Shown: positions 26,812 to 34,943, counted from the first letter of the stretch. The stretch is DNA of 64,000 nt from Pseudidiomarina tainanensis (GCF_004214835.1 NZ_PIQJ01000001.1:62001-126000), one strand, 5' to 3'. Translations and numbers: made by a program. The notes: a model not told the origin generated them from the sequence alone.

Positions 26812-26837
26812 AAAAAAGGCGCTCAACGAGCGCCTTT
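26812..26837 (-). terminator. Rho-independent terminator of the flagellin gene
   Basis: Minus strand stem AAAGGCGCTC (26837-26828), loop GTT, GAGCGCCTTT (26824-26815), followed by further T residues to 26812. It begins 18 bases after the flagellin stop codon. It isolates the flagellin gene from the unknown gene downstream. Confidence 0.9.
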
Positions 26838-26855
26838 GGTTTTTGCTTCTGGGTA

Positions 26856-27674
26856 TTAGCCCAGCAGTGACAATACGCCCTGTGGAACCTGATTTGCTTG
26901 CGCGAGTACAGACGTACCAGCTTGTTGCAAAATCTGAGCACGGGTCATGTTTGAAACTTCAACCGCGTAATCAGCATCCTCGATACGTGAGCGAGCAGCT
27001 GATAAGTTAGTTGCGGTAGTTGCTAAGTTCTCAACAACTGAATCAAAGCGGTTCAACGTTGCACCTAAAGTACTGCGTGAGGTGTCGATTGTAGCCATTG
27101 CTGCGTCAACTGCGTCGATAGCTGCTTGTGAAGTAGTTGCATCAGTTACAGTAAGTGCGTTTACACCTAAAGTTGCTGAAGTTGCGTCGACAGTTGCAAC
27201 AGCAATTGAGTCATTCGCAGTGGTGTTTGCACCAACTTGGATATTAAGTGTCGCTGCAGCATTCAATAGATTGGTACCGTTGAAGCTTGCGCCGCCAGCG
27301 ATACGGTCGATTTCAGCAACACGCTCGGTGATTTCTGTCTGAATTGAAGTACGGTCATCAGCGCTGTTAGTATCAGAAGCTGCTTGAACGGCCAATTCAC
27401 GAATACGTTGTAAGTTGTCGTTGATTTGGTTTAAGCCACCTTCCATGGTTTGCACCATAGAGATACCGTCGTTTGCGTTACGTTGTGCTTGACGCATACC
27501 AGTAATTTGAGCGGTCATACGGTTCGCGATAGCTTGACCAGCTGCATCGTCTTTGGCGCTGTTGATACGCAGGCCTGAAGACAGACGTTCCATAGAAGTT
27601 TGCAATGAAGACTGCGACTTCTGGAGGTTTTGCTGACCAATCAGTGAGGTCATGTTGGTATTGATAACTGACAT
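26856..27674 (-). CDS. fliC: Flagellin (short, lateral-type size)
   Basis: 272 residues from the ATG at 27674 (MSVINTNMTSLIGQQNLQKS); the frame is open 12 codons upstream but the canonical flagellin start is here. D0/D1 motifs are intact: MERLSSGLRINSAKDDAAGQ, AIANRMTAQITGMRQAQRNA, NDGISMVQTMEGGLNQIND, and the C-terminal SRIEDADYAVEVSNMTRAQI to QVPQGVLSLLG. The central variable region is tiny and rich in Ala and Thr, so domains D2/D3 are nearly absent. Only one flagellin gene is in the cluster. It is monocistronic, with a sigma-28 promoter and a strong terminator. Confidence 0.96.
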   Translation of the reverse strand: MSVINTNMTSLIGQQNLQKSQSSLQTSMERLSSGLRINSAKDDAAGQAIANRMTAQITGMRQAQRNANDGISMVQTMEGGLNQINDNLQRIRELAVQAASDTNSADDRTSIQTEITERVAEIDRIAGGASFNGTNLLNAAATLNIQVGANTTANDSIAVATVDATSATLGVNALTVTDATTSQAAIDAVDAAMATIDTSRSTLGATLNRFDSVVENLATTATNLSAARSRIEDADYAVEVSNMTRAQILQQAGTSVLAQANQVPQGVLSLLG

Positions 27675-27733
27675 AGTCTTATTCCTTCTGTTTCCAAATT
27701 TGGCTGCCAAGTTTGGCCTGCCGTCGCTATGGG

Positions 27734-27760
27734 TTATCGGTGGGTTAAAAAAAACCTTTA
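27734..27760 (-). promoter_or_regulatory. Sigma-28 (FliA) promoter of flagellin
   Basis: Minus strand -35 TAAAGGTT (27760-27753), 11-base spacer, -10 ACCGATAA (27741-27734). Each element has one mismatch to consensus. The leader to the flagellin ATG is about 60 bases, which is typical for flagellin mRNAs. Confidence 0.9.
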
Positions 27761-27834
27761 GAACTTTTTTTGAAAAACCTGAAAATTTTTTTCGAAAGCC
27801 TATCTGACGCTTGCTATATTAACGAAGAGCGCAT

Positions 27835-27861
27835 TAAAGGCTATGGTAAGCGTGCCGATAA
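27835..27861 (+). promoter_or_regulatory. Sigma-28 (FliA) promoter of the PilZ/HD-GYP gene
   Basis: -35 TAAAGGCT (27835-27842), 11-base spacer, -10 GCCGATAA (27854-27861, perfect). It ends 36 bases before the GTG start of the PilZ/HD-GYP gene and is divergent from the flagellin promoter. Confidence 0.87.
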
Positions 27862-27897
27862 ATGGAATAAGAACATAACTATGGAAAGGAGCATCGC

Positions 27898-29613
27898 GTG
27901 AGCGAGGCCAGTCAACATTCTCAAACGAGCGATAATGAATTTACGCCCATCAACAGTGTGGTTGAACTTGCGACGTATTACGATGCGTTGAGTCAACCAG
28001 GTGTTGCTGTGCTGACGTTGCTTGGGCCGGCCGAGAAAGATCATCCTGTTGTACTGGTTGAACAGCTTGAAGAAGACTACTTGTTATTCGATCTCACAGC
28101 GATTCGTGATGTCGCGCCACCGCTTCGGCGCGGCGGCAAGTTTATTCTGTCCGGATTTACCCCTGGCGGCTTAGTCCGCACCAACCCATTATCAGTTCGT
28201 GAATTTACTACCGTCGACAGTCGCTTGTTGGCGTATGCGGATTGGCCGACTGAAATTCATGTCAAACAGCGCCGCGCTAGTTTCCGTGCAAGCCTGCGCA
28301 TTGGCATGAACGTGGGTGTGCATGTTCGCAGCAAAGACAACGACAAAGAAGAATTGGTTGAACTGCAGGGCGATCTCAAAGATTTATCCGCGACCGGCTG
28401 CTTGGCTGAGTTTTTTATGCAAGATGGCGTATCGCGCGTACTACCGGATATTGCCACGGAAATTGAGTTGTATTTCCCCAATGGCACAAGCTTTGAGGTG
28501 AAAGCCAAAGTACGACATTTGAAAACGGATAACGATCGTCAAGTTTTAGCGGTTGGTTTTGAGTTTGAAAATGTTAGTAAGCCACAAGAGCGTGAAATTT
28601 GGGGGTATGTTCGCGAAATTGAGCGGGAAGCGTCGCGCAGTGCAGGTAATGGCGATAGCCGCAGCGAATCAGAGTTATTCCGTGTACGTGATGATAACGA
28701 CGTTAAGCTGAGTCGTCGCCACGCACATACTTATGCAACGCCGATGGCGCGCCGGATGGCTCGTATTGCCGGTTATCTTGACAGCCAGATGGTGATGCTT
28801 AAACAGGGTCAGCAAATCAATTCAGCACAACTATCGTTACATGCTGATCGTGTGCTTGATATGCTTGAGGACGATCGTCAAGAAGCGTTGTTCGCTGTGC
28901 ATTGTATTCAACGCGAGTCGCGCTGGGTCAAGCACGGTTTAGCGGTCGCGATACGTTTAGCGGATTTATTAAATGCCGCCAAAATGCCGCGCGATCTGCG
29001 TAAAGCAGTTGTCGCTGCGGCAATGGTTCATGACCTTGGTAAAGGGACGTTGCCGCCGGAAATTTGGAAAGCCACTACGTTAAGTACAGACGTTTATGAA
29101 GAGATGCAAAGTCATGTGGAGGTTATTCTCGAAAAGTTAGAGGGCGTTAAATGGCTGGCTCCGGTTGTGCGCGATAATGTGATTGCACAAATTAATGAAC
29201 GTATGGATGGTTCGGGCTATCCGAACGGCTTAAAGGACAAGCAGTTAGGGCAACTGGCACGCGCCGCTGCGGTGGTAGATGTTATCGATGCCATGCAACG
29301 CCATCGTCCAGATCGCCCAGCGATTTCTGCAATTGCCGCAACAAAATCCATGCAAACCCGAACTGAGCAATTCGATGAGGCCTGGGTGAAACGTTATCTG
29401 AGCCATTTTGGGCCGTTACCTATTGGCACTTTATTGCGCTTTGAAAAAGGCGCTTTTGCTTGGGTTGTTGGTCTAGATGAGAAAAAGCGCGTGAGCCGTG
29501 TTCGCGTGTCACCTCATAAGCTTGCCCCCGATGATAAGTTAGGTCCCCCCATAGAAGGCGCTGCGCTTAACGAGCTTGGCCGCATTCGCGATATTCTGGT
29601 GCCGGAAAGCTAG
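27898..29613 (+). CDS. YcgR-like PilZ domain protein fused to an HD-GYP domain
   Basis: 571 residues, GTG start with AAAGGAGC upstream. Residues about 15-115 resemble the YcgR N-terminal domain. A PilZ domain follows: QRRASFR near residue 123 (RxxxR type) and DLSATGC near 163 (D/NxSxxG type), the c-di-GMP binding signatures. From about 280 to 545 lies an HD-GYP domain with VHDLGKGTLP near 378 and RMDGSGYPNGL near 435. In active HD-GYP phosphodiesterases the GYP motif is preceded by HHE; here it is INE, so two metal-binding His are missing. It may sense c-di-GMP and either degrade it weakly or act only as a regulator of motility. Late expression follows from its promoter. Confidence 0.85.
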   Translation: MSEASQHSQTSDNEFTPINSVVELATYYDALSQPGVAVLTLLGPAEKDHPVVLVEQLEEDYLLFDLTAIRDVAPPLRRGGKFILSGFTPGGLVRTNPLSVREFTTVDSRLLAYADWPTEIHVKQRRASFRASLRIGMNVGVHVRSKDNDKEELVELQGDLKDLSATGCLAEFFMQDGVSRVLPDIATEIELYFPNGTSFEVKAKVRHLKTDNDRQVLAVGFEFENVSKPQEREIWGYVREIEREASRSAGNGDSRSESELFRVRDDNDVKLSRRHAHTYATPMARRMARIAGYLDSQMVMLKQGQQINSAQLSLHADRVLDMLEDDRQEALFAVHCIQRESRWVKHGLAVAIRLADLLNAAKMPRDLRKAVVAAAMVHDLGKGTLPPEIWKATTLSTDVYEEMQSHVEVILEKLEGVKWLAPVVRDNVIAQINERMDGSGYPNGLKDKQLGQLARAAAVVDVIDAMQRHRPDRPAISAIAATKSMQTRTEQFDEAWVKRYLSHFGPLPIGTLLRFEKGAFAWVVGLDEKKRVSRVRVSPHKLAPDDKLGPPIEGAALNELGRIRDILVPES

Positions 29614-29637
29614 CGCACATTAGTATAAAAAAAATAT

Positions 29638-29664
29638 TTAAGTTGAATAAATAGTGGCCGATAA
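29638..29664 (+). promoter_or_regulatory. Sigma-28 (FliA) promoter of fliD operon
   Basis: -35 TTAAGTTG (29638-29645), 11-base spacer, -10 GCCGATAA (29657-29664, perfect). The leader to fliD is about 93 bases, and includes an imperfect inverted copy of the -10 region (TTTTATCGG at 29692-29700). Confidence 0.87.
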
Positions 29665-29757
29665 AAGTGAATAGACGGGTTTTGCGTCGCTTTTTATCGG
29701 TTTTGAATTGCATGAGTTCATGCAAACTGATTGATATGAGAAATAGGGGTTAATGGC

Positions 29758-31113
29758 ATGGCATCAATTGCAGCGTTAGGTATCGGTTCAGGTTTAGATC
29801 TGAACGGTTTGCTGAATCAGCTTGAAGCGGCTGAGCGTCAGCGACTGCAACCGATCTCTTTACAGCAAAAGAGCTTTGAAGCGCGAATTTCGGCATATGG
29901 CAAGTTACAGAGCGCTTTAACCAAATTTCAAGATGCCAACAGTGCATTGAACTTAACTCCAACATTTAAAGCCACGAAAAGTACAGTGAGCTCTGATGTA
30001 CTGTCTGTTGCTGCGGCGAACAACACACCAACGGGCACTTTTGACGTTAATGTAACGAGCCTCGCTCGTAGTTACAGTATCGCAACGCAAGGTGTTGCTG
30101 ACAGCGCCGCTCAAATTGGTACTGGCGCGGGTAATGTCAGCTTCACATTAGCGAATGGCACATCTCACAGCATCGATTTAGCTGATGGAGCTACTTCACT
30201 TGAAGATATGCGTGCCGCAATTAATAACGCACAAACAGATGTACAAGCATCCATTGTAAATGACGGTTCCGGTACGCCGTATCGTTTAGTCTTAACTTCG
30301 TCAAACCCGGGTACAGAATCCGCCATTTCGAATTTAACTTTCGGCGGCGCCCTAGCTGGAAATGTCAGTACTGATGGCGCTACCGAAATGGCGGCAAGTA
30401 ATGCGCAAATGACCGTAAATGGTATTGCTATTACGAGCCAATCGAACGTTGTTGAAGATGCAATCCAAGGCGTCACACTGTCGCTAGCACAACAAGGGCA
30501 AGCGCAGGTAAATATTACTCGCGATTCAGAATCCATAACAAAACAAGTTACAGATTTCGTTGATTCATTTAATGAGTTGCAGCAATTAATCACCGATATG
30601 ACCAAGTACGACACGGGCTCCCAAGTTGCTGGTCAATTACTTGGCGATAGCGGAGTACGAACGATTGAGTCTCGTCTTCGAAGCCTCTTAAGTGAAACGG
30701 TCAATAGCCAGTTCACCAAGCTTGGTGATATAGGTATCTCGCGCGAATTAGGCGGCAAATTAAAAATCGATGAAAACGCTTTAGCCAGTGCTATCGAAAA
30801 CGATCTACCGATGTTGCAGGAGTTTTTTGCAGGCTCCGACGCGATAGAGGGTTTTGCGGATAAGACAAAAGCTACTTTAGGTAATCTTTTGGCTGATGAA
30901 GGGCCAATCAATAGTCGTATCAAGGGATTCGAAAGTACACTCGAGCGCCTTGATGACCGTTATCTCAGAGAAGAACAACGAATAGCTTCAACTGTCGAGA
31001 TCTATCGCAAGCAATTCGCGCAAATGGACAGCATGATTGCGAGTATGAATTCAACTAGCGCTTATTTGCAGCAGCAGTTTGCATCGTTGAATGCGCAATT
31101 AGGTCAAGGGTAA
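29758..31113 (+). CDS. fliD: FliD, filament cap protein
   Basis: A 451-residue protein. It begins MASIAALGIGSGLDLNGLLN with QLEAAERQRLQPI, the FliD signature, has the FliD_C-type region with SESITKQVTDFVDSFNELQQ and LLGDSGVRTIESRLRSLL, and ends with RIASTVEIYRKQFAQMDSMI, NSTSAYLQQQFASLN. FliD caps the filament and directs flagellin insertion. AGGGG precedes the ATG by 8 bases. It leads fliD-fliS-fliT and two further export genes. Confidence 0.96.
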   Translation: MASIAALGIGSGLDLNGLLNQLEAAERQRLQPISLQQKSFEARISAYGKLQSALTKFQDANSALNLTPTFKATKSTVSSDVLSVAAANNTPTGTFDVNVTSLARSYSIATQGVADSAAQIGTGAGNVSFTLANGTSHSIDLADGATSLEDMRAAINNAQTDVQASIVNDGSGTPYRLVLTSSNPGTESAISNLTFGGALAGNVSTDGATEMAASNAQMTVNGIAITSQSNVVEDAIQGVTLSLAQQGQAQVNITRDSESITKQVTDFVDSFNELQQLITDMTKYDTGSQVAGQLLGDSGVRTIESRLRSLLSETVNSQFTKLGDIGISRELGGKLKIDENALASAIENDLPMLQEFFAGSDAIEGFADKTKATLGNLLADEGPINSRIKGFESTLERLDDRYLREEQRIASTVEIYRKQFAQMDSMIASMNSTSAYLQQQFASLNAQLGQG

Positions 31114-31128
31114 ATAGGGGTAATTATC

Positions 31129-31527
31129 ATGTACGGTATGCGTGGTGCTGCAGCTTATGGTCGTGTTGATGTTGAAAGTCATGTGCTTTCAGCCAGTCCG
31201 CACAAACTTATCGCAATGTTATTTGATGGCGTACAGAAGCAAATTAAAGCCGCCAAATTACATATGGAAAACGGTAACGTTGCGGAGAAAGGTAAAGCCA
31301 TCGGCAAAGCCACCGATATCGTACATTTGGGCTTGTTAGCAGCGCTAGACAAAGAGAAAGGTGGCGAACTCGCTGAACGATTAGAGTCGATTTACTTTTA
31401 TGTGAGCGAGTTATTGCTAAAAGCTAACCTGAAAAATGATACCGCTAAGTTAGATGAAGCTGCAGAGTTACTTGACCAAATTGGCTCTGCTTGGAAGGAA
31501 ATTCAGTCACAGGCTGAAGGGGCGTAA
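31129..31527 (+). CDS. fliS: FliS, flagellin export chaperone
   Basis: A 132-residue protein with FliS motifs: AYGRVDVESHVLSASPHKLI, AMLFDGVQKQIKAAKLHMEN and KGKAIGKATDIVHLGLLAAL. FliS binds the C-terminal helices of flagellin in the cytoplasm to keep it from polymerising. It lies 15 bases after fliD. Confidence 0.95.
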   Translation: MYGMRGAAAYGRVDVESHVLSASPHKLIAMLFDGVQKQIKAAKLHMENGNVAEKGKAIGKATDIVHLGLLAALDKEKGGELAERLESIYFYVSELLLKANLKNDTAKLDEAAELLDQIGSAWKEIQSQAEGA

Positions 31528-31589
31528 GGCATGTGGCCGCGTAACCCAAATTTAAAGGTGACTACTTGATGTCACCGACGGAGGTCATT

Positions 31590-31892
31590 ATGTCGTACCA
31601 GACGCTTCTGGAGCATTCGAACAAAATGCTGGCCAGTGTGCGCAACGAAGACTGGGAAGCCTTGATTGAGACGGAAGTTGAGTACGTTCGTGAGGTGGAA
31701 AAGTTAAGCCACGCGGAAGCTGCAGTTGAGTTGTCCGAGGACCAGCAACTTAGCAAATTACAACTTTTGAGCACCATCATGGATCAAGACCGTGAGATTC
31801 GGGAACGCTTAGTCGCGCGTCGTACCATGTTGGAGCAGACCTTGCTCAGCATGCAGAAAAAGCAAAAGCTAGAGCATACATATAGCAATTGA
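31590..31892 (+). CDS. fliT: FliT-like export chaperone
   Basis: 100 residues from ATG 31590, set by a GGAGGT site 6 bases upstream; earlier in-frame ATG/TTG codons have no such site. All helical, with MSYQTLLEHSNKMLASVRNE and DWEALIETEVEYVREVEKL, similar to FliT. In enterobacteria FliT is the FliD chaperone and also inhibits FlhDC, a partner encoded 1.3 kb downstream. The position after fliS agrees with this identity. Confidence 0.8.
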   Translation: MSYQTLLEHSNKMLASVRNEDWEALIETEVEYVREVEKLSHAEAAVELSEDQQLSKLQLLSTIMDQDREIRERLVARRTMLEQTLLSMQKKQKLEHTYSN

Positions 31893-32728
31893 GTAGCATA
31901 ACGCCGTTACTGGATACACTGGTCCACCAAGTTGCGAAGCAACGATCAACGGTGGATTTACTCCCGCGCCATACGTTACCTGTTGCACCGGTACAAGCGA
32001 CAGCTAGCACCACAGAGTTTAGCCAAGCTGGCCAGCAAGTCGTACGGTTAATGCAACTTATTCAGTCTTTTCAGCAGCAACTTCCTGCACAATTTAACAG
32101 CACGGCACAGTCCGGCAGCCAGTTTCTCGGTGGGCATATTCGACTTGATGCCCCTTTGTTTCCTGGAGCAACGCAACTAGACGTTCTTACGTTGATGGGC
32201 CGATTGCAGACAATTGTGAAGGACTCCGGATTATTTTACGAAGCGCTATTAGCGCGCTGGGTTGCAAACAAAGTCCCATTCTTAACGGTACGCCAACAGC
32301 CGCATAACCTTGGACCATTCCGAGCAAACTCACCACAGATACAGGCGATTCTAGGTCAGCAACTTGAGCTATTAAGTTCAGGTATTATTCATATCGATAC
32401 CGAGTTGTGGCCGCAAGCACATTTGCAATGGTTAATTCAGCCCGATGTGAACCCGCTGGTGCAGCGTTGGCGTGACGAGCAACGTCGCAAGCAAGGGGAA
32501 GAACCTGAGCCTCCAGCGTGGCGCAGCGAATTAAAGCTAACGTTACCGCATGTGGGCGAGATTCGAGCGCAAATGCGACTGTCACATAAACATCTCACGA
32601 TGCAGCTACAATGCGCTGAGATGTTAGTGGATTCATTGCAAAGCGCAACGGCGCGACTTATTGCGCGGCTGCGGCTAGGTGCAGGGGTAGAAATTGACAG
32701 TATACCGGTGTCGAGGTTGCCGCAATGA
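31889..32728 (+). CDS. FliK-like protein with C-terminal hook-length-control-type domain
   Basis: 279 residues from a TTG start that overlaps the fliT stop; no better start was seen, so the first residues are uncertain. The last ~70 residues (PAWRSELKLTLPHVGEIRAQ, then LSHKHLTMQLQCAEMLVDSL) resemble the Flg_hook domain of FliK: a W-x-L-x-L-x-LP start and a G-x-v-x-x-x-l pattern. The rest is unlike FliK and not repetitive. It overlaps the FlhB-like gene by 4 bases. Paired FliK-like/FlhB-like genes occur in other bacteria; their role is not well defined. The real fliK is at 18911-20158. Confidence 0.7.
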   Translation: MSSITPLLDTLVHQVAKQRSTVDLLPRHTLPVAPVQATASTTEFSQAGQQVVRLMQLIQSFQQQLPAQFNSTAQSGSQFLGGHIRLDAPLFPGATQLDVLTLMGRLQTIVKDSGLFYEALLARWVANKVPFLTVRQQPHNLGPFRANSPQIQAILGQQLELLSSGIIHIDTELWPQAHLQWLIQPDVNPLVQRWRDEQRRKQGEEPEPPAWRSELKLTLPHVGEIRAQMRLSHKHLTMQLQCAEMLVDSLQSATARLIARLRLGAGVEIDSIPVSRLPQ

Positions 32729-32994
32729 ATGATGATAAACCGCTCAATAAAAAGGCCGTTGCCTTACGTTATCAAGAGTTTGAGCCGGCACCAAAAATTG
32801 TCGCCAAAGGCGAAGGATTGATCGCGGATAAGATCATTGCGCTGGCAAAAGAGCATAATGTGTTTGTTCACGATTCACCGGAATTAGTCGATCTTTTATC
32901 GCAAATTGATCTCGATGAATATGTACCGCAAACGCTTTGGGTGATTGTTGCAGAGTTGTTGATTTGGGCGCATTCCGTGGATTCTGATCGTTGA
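32725..32994 (+). CDS. FlhB-like C-terminal domain protein (FlhX type)
   Basis: An 89-residue protein that matches the cytoplasmic C-terminal domain of FlhB after its cleavage site: AVALRYQEFEPAPKIVAKGE, GLIADKIIALAKEHNVFVHD, ELVDLLSQIDLDEYVPQTLW and VIVAELLIW. There are no membrane segments and no NPTH cleavage motif. Such stand-alone proteins can replace the FlhB C-terminal domain in some bacteria. It is translationally coupled to the FliK-like gene, which suggests they work together on export switching. Full-length flhB is at 35944-37086. Confidence 0.88.
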   Translation: MNDDKPLNKKAVALRYQEFEPAPKIVAKGEGLIADKIIALAKEHNVFVHDSPELVDLLSQIDLDEYVPQTLWVIVAELLIWAHSVDSDR

Positions 32995-33077
32995 TTTGCC
33001 GTTTTTTGCGGCCACCAGCTCAACATAAAAAATACATTTTAATATGAATCAAAGAGTGTAAAGGACAATCTTTACTA

Positions 33078-33107
33078 TTGACCAACAGTGTTAAGATTTG
33101 CTAAAGA
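33078..33107 (+). promoter_or_regulatory. Possible sigma-70 promoter of flhDC
   Basis: TTGACC (33078-33083) followed after 17-18 bases by a weak -10 (CTAAAG or TAAAGA, 33101-33107), 48 bases before flhD. No sigma-28 or sigma-54 motif was seen upstream of flhD. The weak -10 fits a gene needing activators, but this is only a guess. Confidence 0.3.
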
Positions 33108-33154
33108 TCGCAATAACGAAGAAAAACAATAAGTAGTATTGGAGAAATGCGCTA

Positions 33155-33454
33155 ATGAGTCACAGCAAAACGATTTCTGAATTACAGGAACTCAATCTTA
33201 GTTACCTGATGTTAGTTCAGAAGTTAATTGTCGAAGATCGCGATACTGCAATTTTCCGATTAAAAATCGACGATGAATTAGCTGACCTTATTGTTGATAT
33301 GTCTGCGAAAGAATTAACCATGTTGGCCCGCCAACCTCAAAGTCTATTGCAACCTAATTTGGGTCCAGTAAGTCAGTTGAAAGCCATTCTGAAAAATAAG
33401 CGGGATACTGGCATGCAAGCAACCCATTTAGCAATGCATATGGCTTCTGCTTAA
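33155..33454 (+). CDS. flhD: FlhD, subunit of the flagellar master activator
   Basis: A 99-residue protein that matches FlhD along its length: ELQELNLSYLMLVQKLIVED followed by RDTAIFRLKIDDELADLIVD and SAKELTMLARQPQSLLQPNL. FlhD forms the FlhD4C2 complex that activates class II flagellar promoters. It is slightly shorter than the enterobacterial protein. A GGAGAAATGCGCTA ribosome region precedes the ATG. flhC follows after 18 bases. Confidence 0.95.
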   Translation: MSHSKTISELQELNLSYLMLVQKLIVEDRDTAIFRLKIDDELADLIVDMSAKELTMLARQPQSLLQPNLGPVSQLKAILKNKRDTGMQATHLAMHMASA

Positions 33455-33472
33455 CCTTAGAAAGAGTCATGA

Positions 33473-34018
33473 ATGACCGCCAAGAAACTTCTTGAAGAAC
33501 TGAATCAGGTGCAGCTTGCAATTGAGCTTATCGAACTTGGTGCTCGATTGCAGGTTTTAGAATCTGAGGTAAGTTTAAACCGTGGCCGATTGGTTCGGTT
33601 GTATAAAGAAGTTTCAGGTAAGTCACCACCCAAAGGAATGCTGCCGTTTTCAACTGATTGGTTTATGACGTGGCAGCCGAATGTGCATTCATCGTTTTTT
33701 TACAACATCTACTCTCGTTTGCGCGAAGGTCAGAAGCTTGAACGCATGCAGGCGTTTATCAAAGCTTACAAACTGTACCAAGAGCATATTCAGTTAAGTG
33801 ACGAGGAGGAGGTTCTAGCTTTAACTAGAGCCTGGACATTAATCCGCTTTTTTGAGAGCGACATGTTCCAGTTGTCTAAATGTACTTGCTGTGGTTTGCA
33901 GTTCGTTAATCATGCTCATACACCAGACGCGGATTATGTATGTGGTGTATGCCAACCGCCATCGCGAGCCGGTAAACCACTCAAACAAAAAGTGGCAAAA
34001 TTGCGAAAAGATATTTAA
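33473..34018 (+). CDS. flhC: FlhC, subunit of the flagellar master activator
   Basis: A 181-residue protein with FlhC features: QLAIELIELGARLQVLESEV, LSRGRLVRLYKEV-like NRGRLVRLYKEVSGKSPPKG, LPFSTDWFMTWQPNVHSS, and the zinc-binding cysteines in CTCCG (near residue 137) and VCGVCQPP (near 160). It provides DNA binding in FlhD4C2. FlhDC is typical of enterobacteria and some Betaproteobacteria, and uncommon in polar-flagellated marine Gammaproteobacteria, where FlrA/FleQ is usual. No flrABC genes are in this window. Confidence 0.95.
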   Translation: MTAKKLLEELNQVQLAIELIELGARLQVLESEVSLNRGRLVRLYKEVSGKSPPKGMLPFSTDWFMTWQPNVHSSFFYNIYSRLREGQKLERMQAFIKAYKLYQEHIQLSDEEEVLALTRAWTLIRFFESDMFQLSKCTCCGLQFVNHAHTPDADYVCGVCQPPSRAGKPLKQKVAKLRKDI

Positions 34019-34041
34019 GTCTGAAGCTAACGCGCCGATAA
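34015..34041 (+). promoter_or_regulatory. Sigma-28 (FliA) promoter of motAB
   Basis: -35 TTAAGTCT (34015-34022), 11-base spacer, -10 GCCGATAA (34034-34041, perfect). The -35 overlaps the end of flhC. It lies 36 bases before the GTG of motA and makes the stators a late product, as in enterobacteria. Confidence 0.88.
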
Positions 34042-34077
34042 ACTTCTTAGATGTGTTTTTAGATAGAGGAAGCGGCC

Positions 34078-34938
34078 GTGTTAATAGCTATCGGTTTTGT
34101 TGTGGTTTTGTTTTCCGTATTCGGTGGTTACGTGCTGGCCGGTGGCGCATTGGGACCGATTTTTCAGCCACTTGAGTTACTGATTATCGGTGGCGCGGGA
34201 ATTGGGGCATTTATTGCTGCTAATAATGGCAAAGCAATCAAAGCCACACTGCAATCGGTCAAACGCTTTAAGCGCTCAACCAAGTACAATAACGAGACCT
34301 ACCTCGAATTACTCGCCGTTATTTATAAGTTACTCAATAAAATGCGCCGCGACGGCATGTTAGCGGTAGAGCGTGATATCGAAAACCCCGAAGAAAGTGC
34401 TATTTTTCAGGAGCATCCGGAAGTTCTTGAAGACTCAATGATGTTGAACTTCATTGCCGATTATTTGCGCTTAATGATTAGTGGCAACATGAATCCGCAA
34501 GAGCTGGACGAGTTGATGTTGCATGAAATCGAAACCTTCGAGGCTGAAGCCGAAATTCCAGGAGACGCGTTGCACAAAGTAGGTGACGCAATGCCAGCCT
34601 TTGGTATTGTCGCCGCAGTGCTTGGAGTTGTGCGCGCGCTCAGTACTGCAGATGTACCGCCAGACGTTATGGGCACGATGATCGCCCACGCCTTGGTTGG
34701 TACGTTCTTAGGTATTCTATTGGGTTACGGATTTATTAACCCGTTAGCGAGTCGTGTCGAGCGTCAAGTTGCGGAACTGGTGAAAACTTTACAGGTTATC
34801 CGTGTGACGTTGCTAGCAAGTATGCACGGATACGCCCCGCAATTGGCTGTAGAGTTTGGTCGCAAGGCATTACATACTTCAGAGCGACCAACCTTTACTG
34901 AACTTGAAGACCATGTTCGTGGTGCCAAAGCGGAGTAG
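34078..34938 (+). CDS. motA: MotA, proton-type stator subunit
   Basis: 286 residues from GTG 34078 with AGAGGAAG upstream. It is of the enterobacterial MotA type: four membrane helices, VLAGGALGPIFQPLELLIIG, the cytoplasmic loop with NNETYLELLAVIYKLLNKMR, and GDAMPAFGIVAAVLGVVRAL followed by MGTMIAHALVGTFLGILLGY. It forms the stator with MotB and drives FliG by ion flow. It lies 5 bases before motB. Confidence 0.96.
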   Translation: MLIAIGFVVVLFSVFGGYVLAGGALGPIFQPLELLIIGGAGIGAFIAANNGKAIKATLQSVKRFKRSTKYNNETYLELLAVIYKLLNKMRRDGMLAVERDIENPEESAIFQEHPEVLEDSMMLNFIADYLRLMISGNMNPQELDELMLHEIETFEAEAEIPGDALHKVGDAMPAFGIVAAVLGVVRALSTADVPPDVMGTMIAHALVGTFLGILLGYGFINPLASRVERQVAELVKTLQVIRVTLLASMHGYAPQLAVEFGRKALHTSERPTFTELEDHVRGAKAE

Positions 34939-34943
34939 TCGTC

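Noticed and set aside
29657-29700. Inverted repeat CCGATAAAA/TTTTATCGG in the fliD leader as a terminator or riboswitch
   Set aside because: The stem is AT-rich, the loop long, and the left arm is the sigma-28 -10 element; a chance duplication of that element is simpler.
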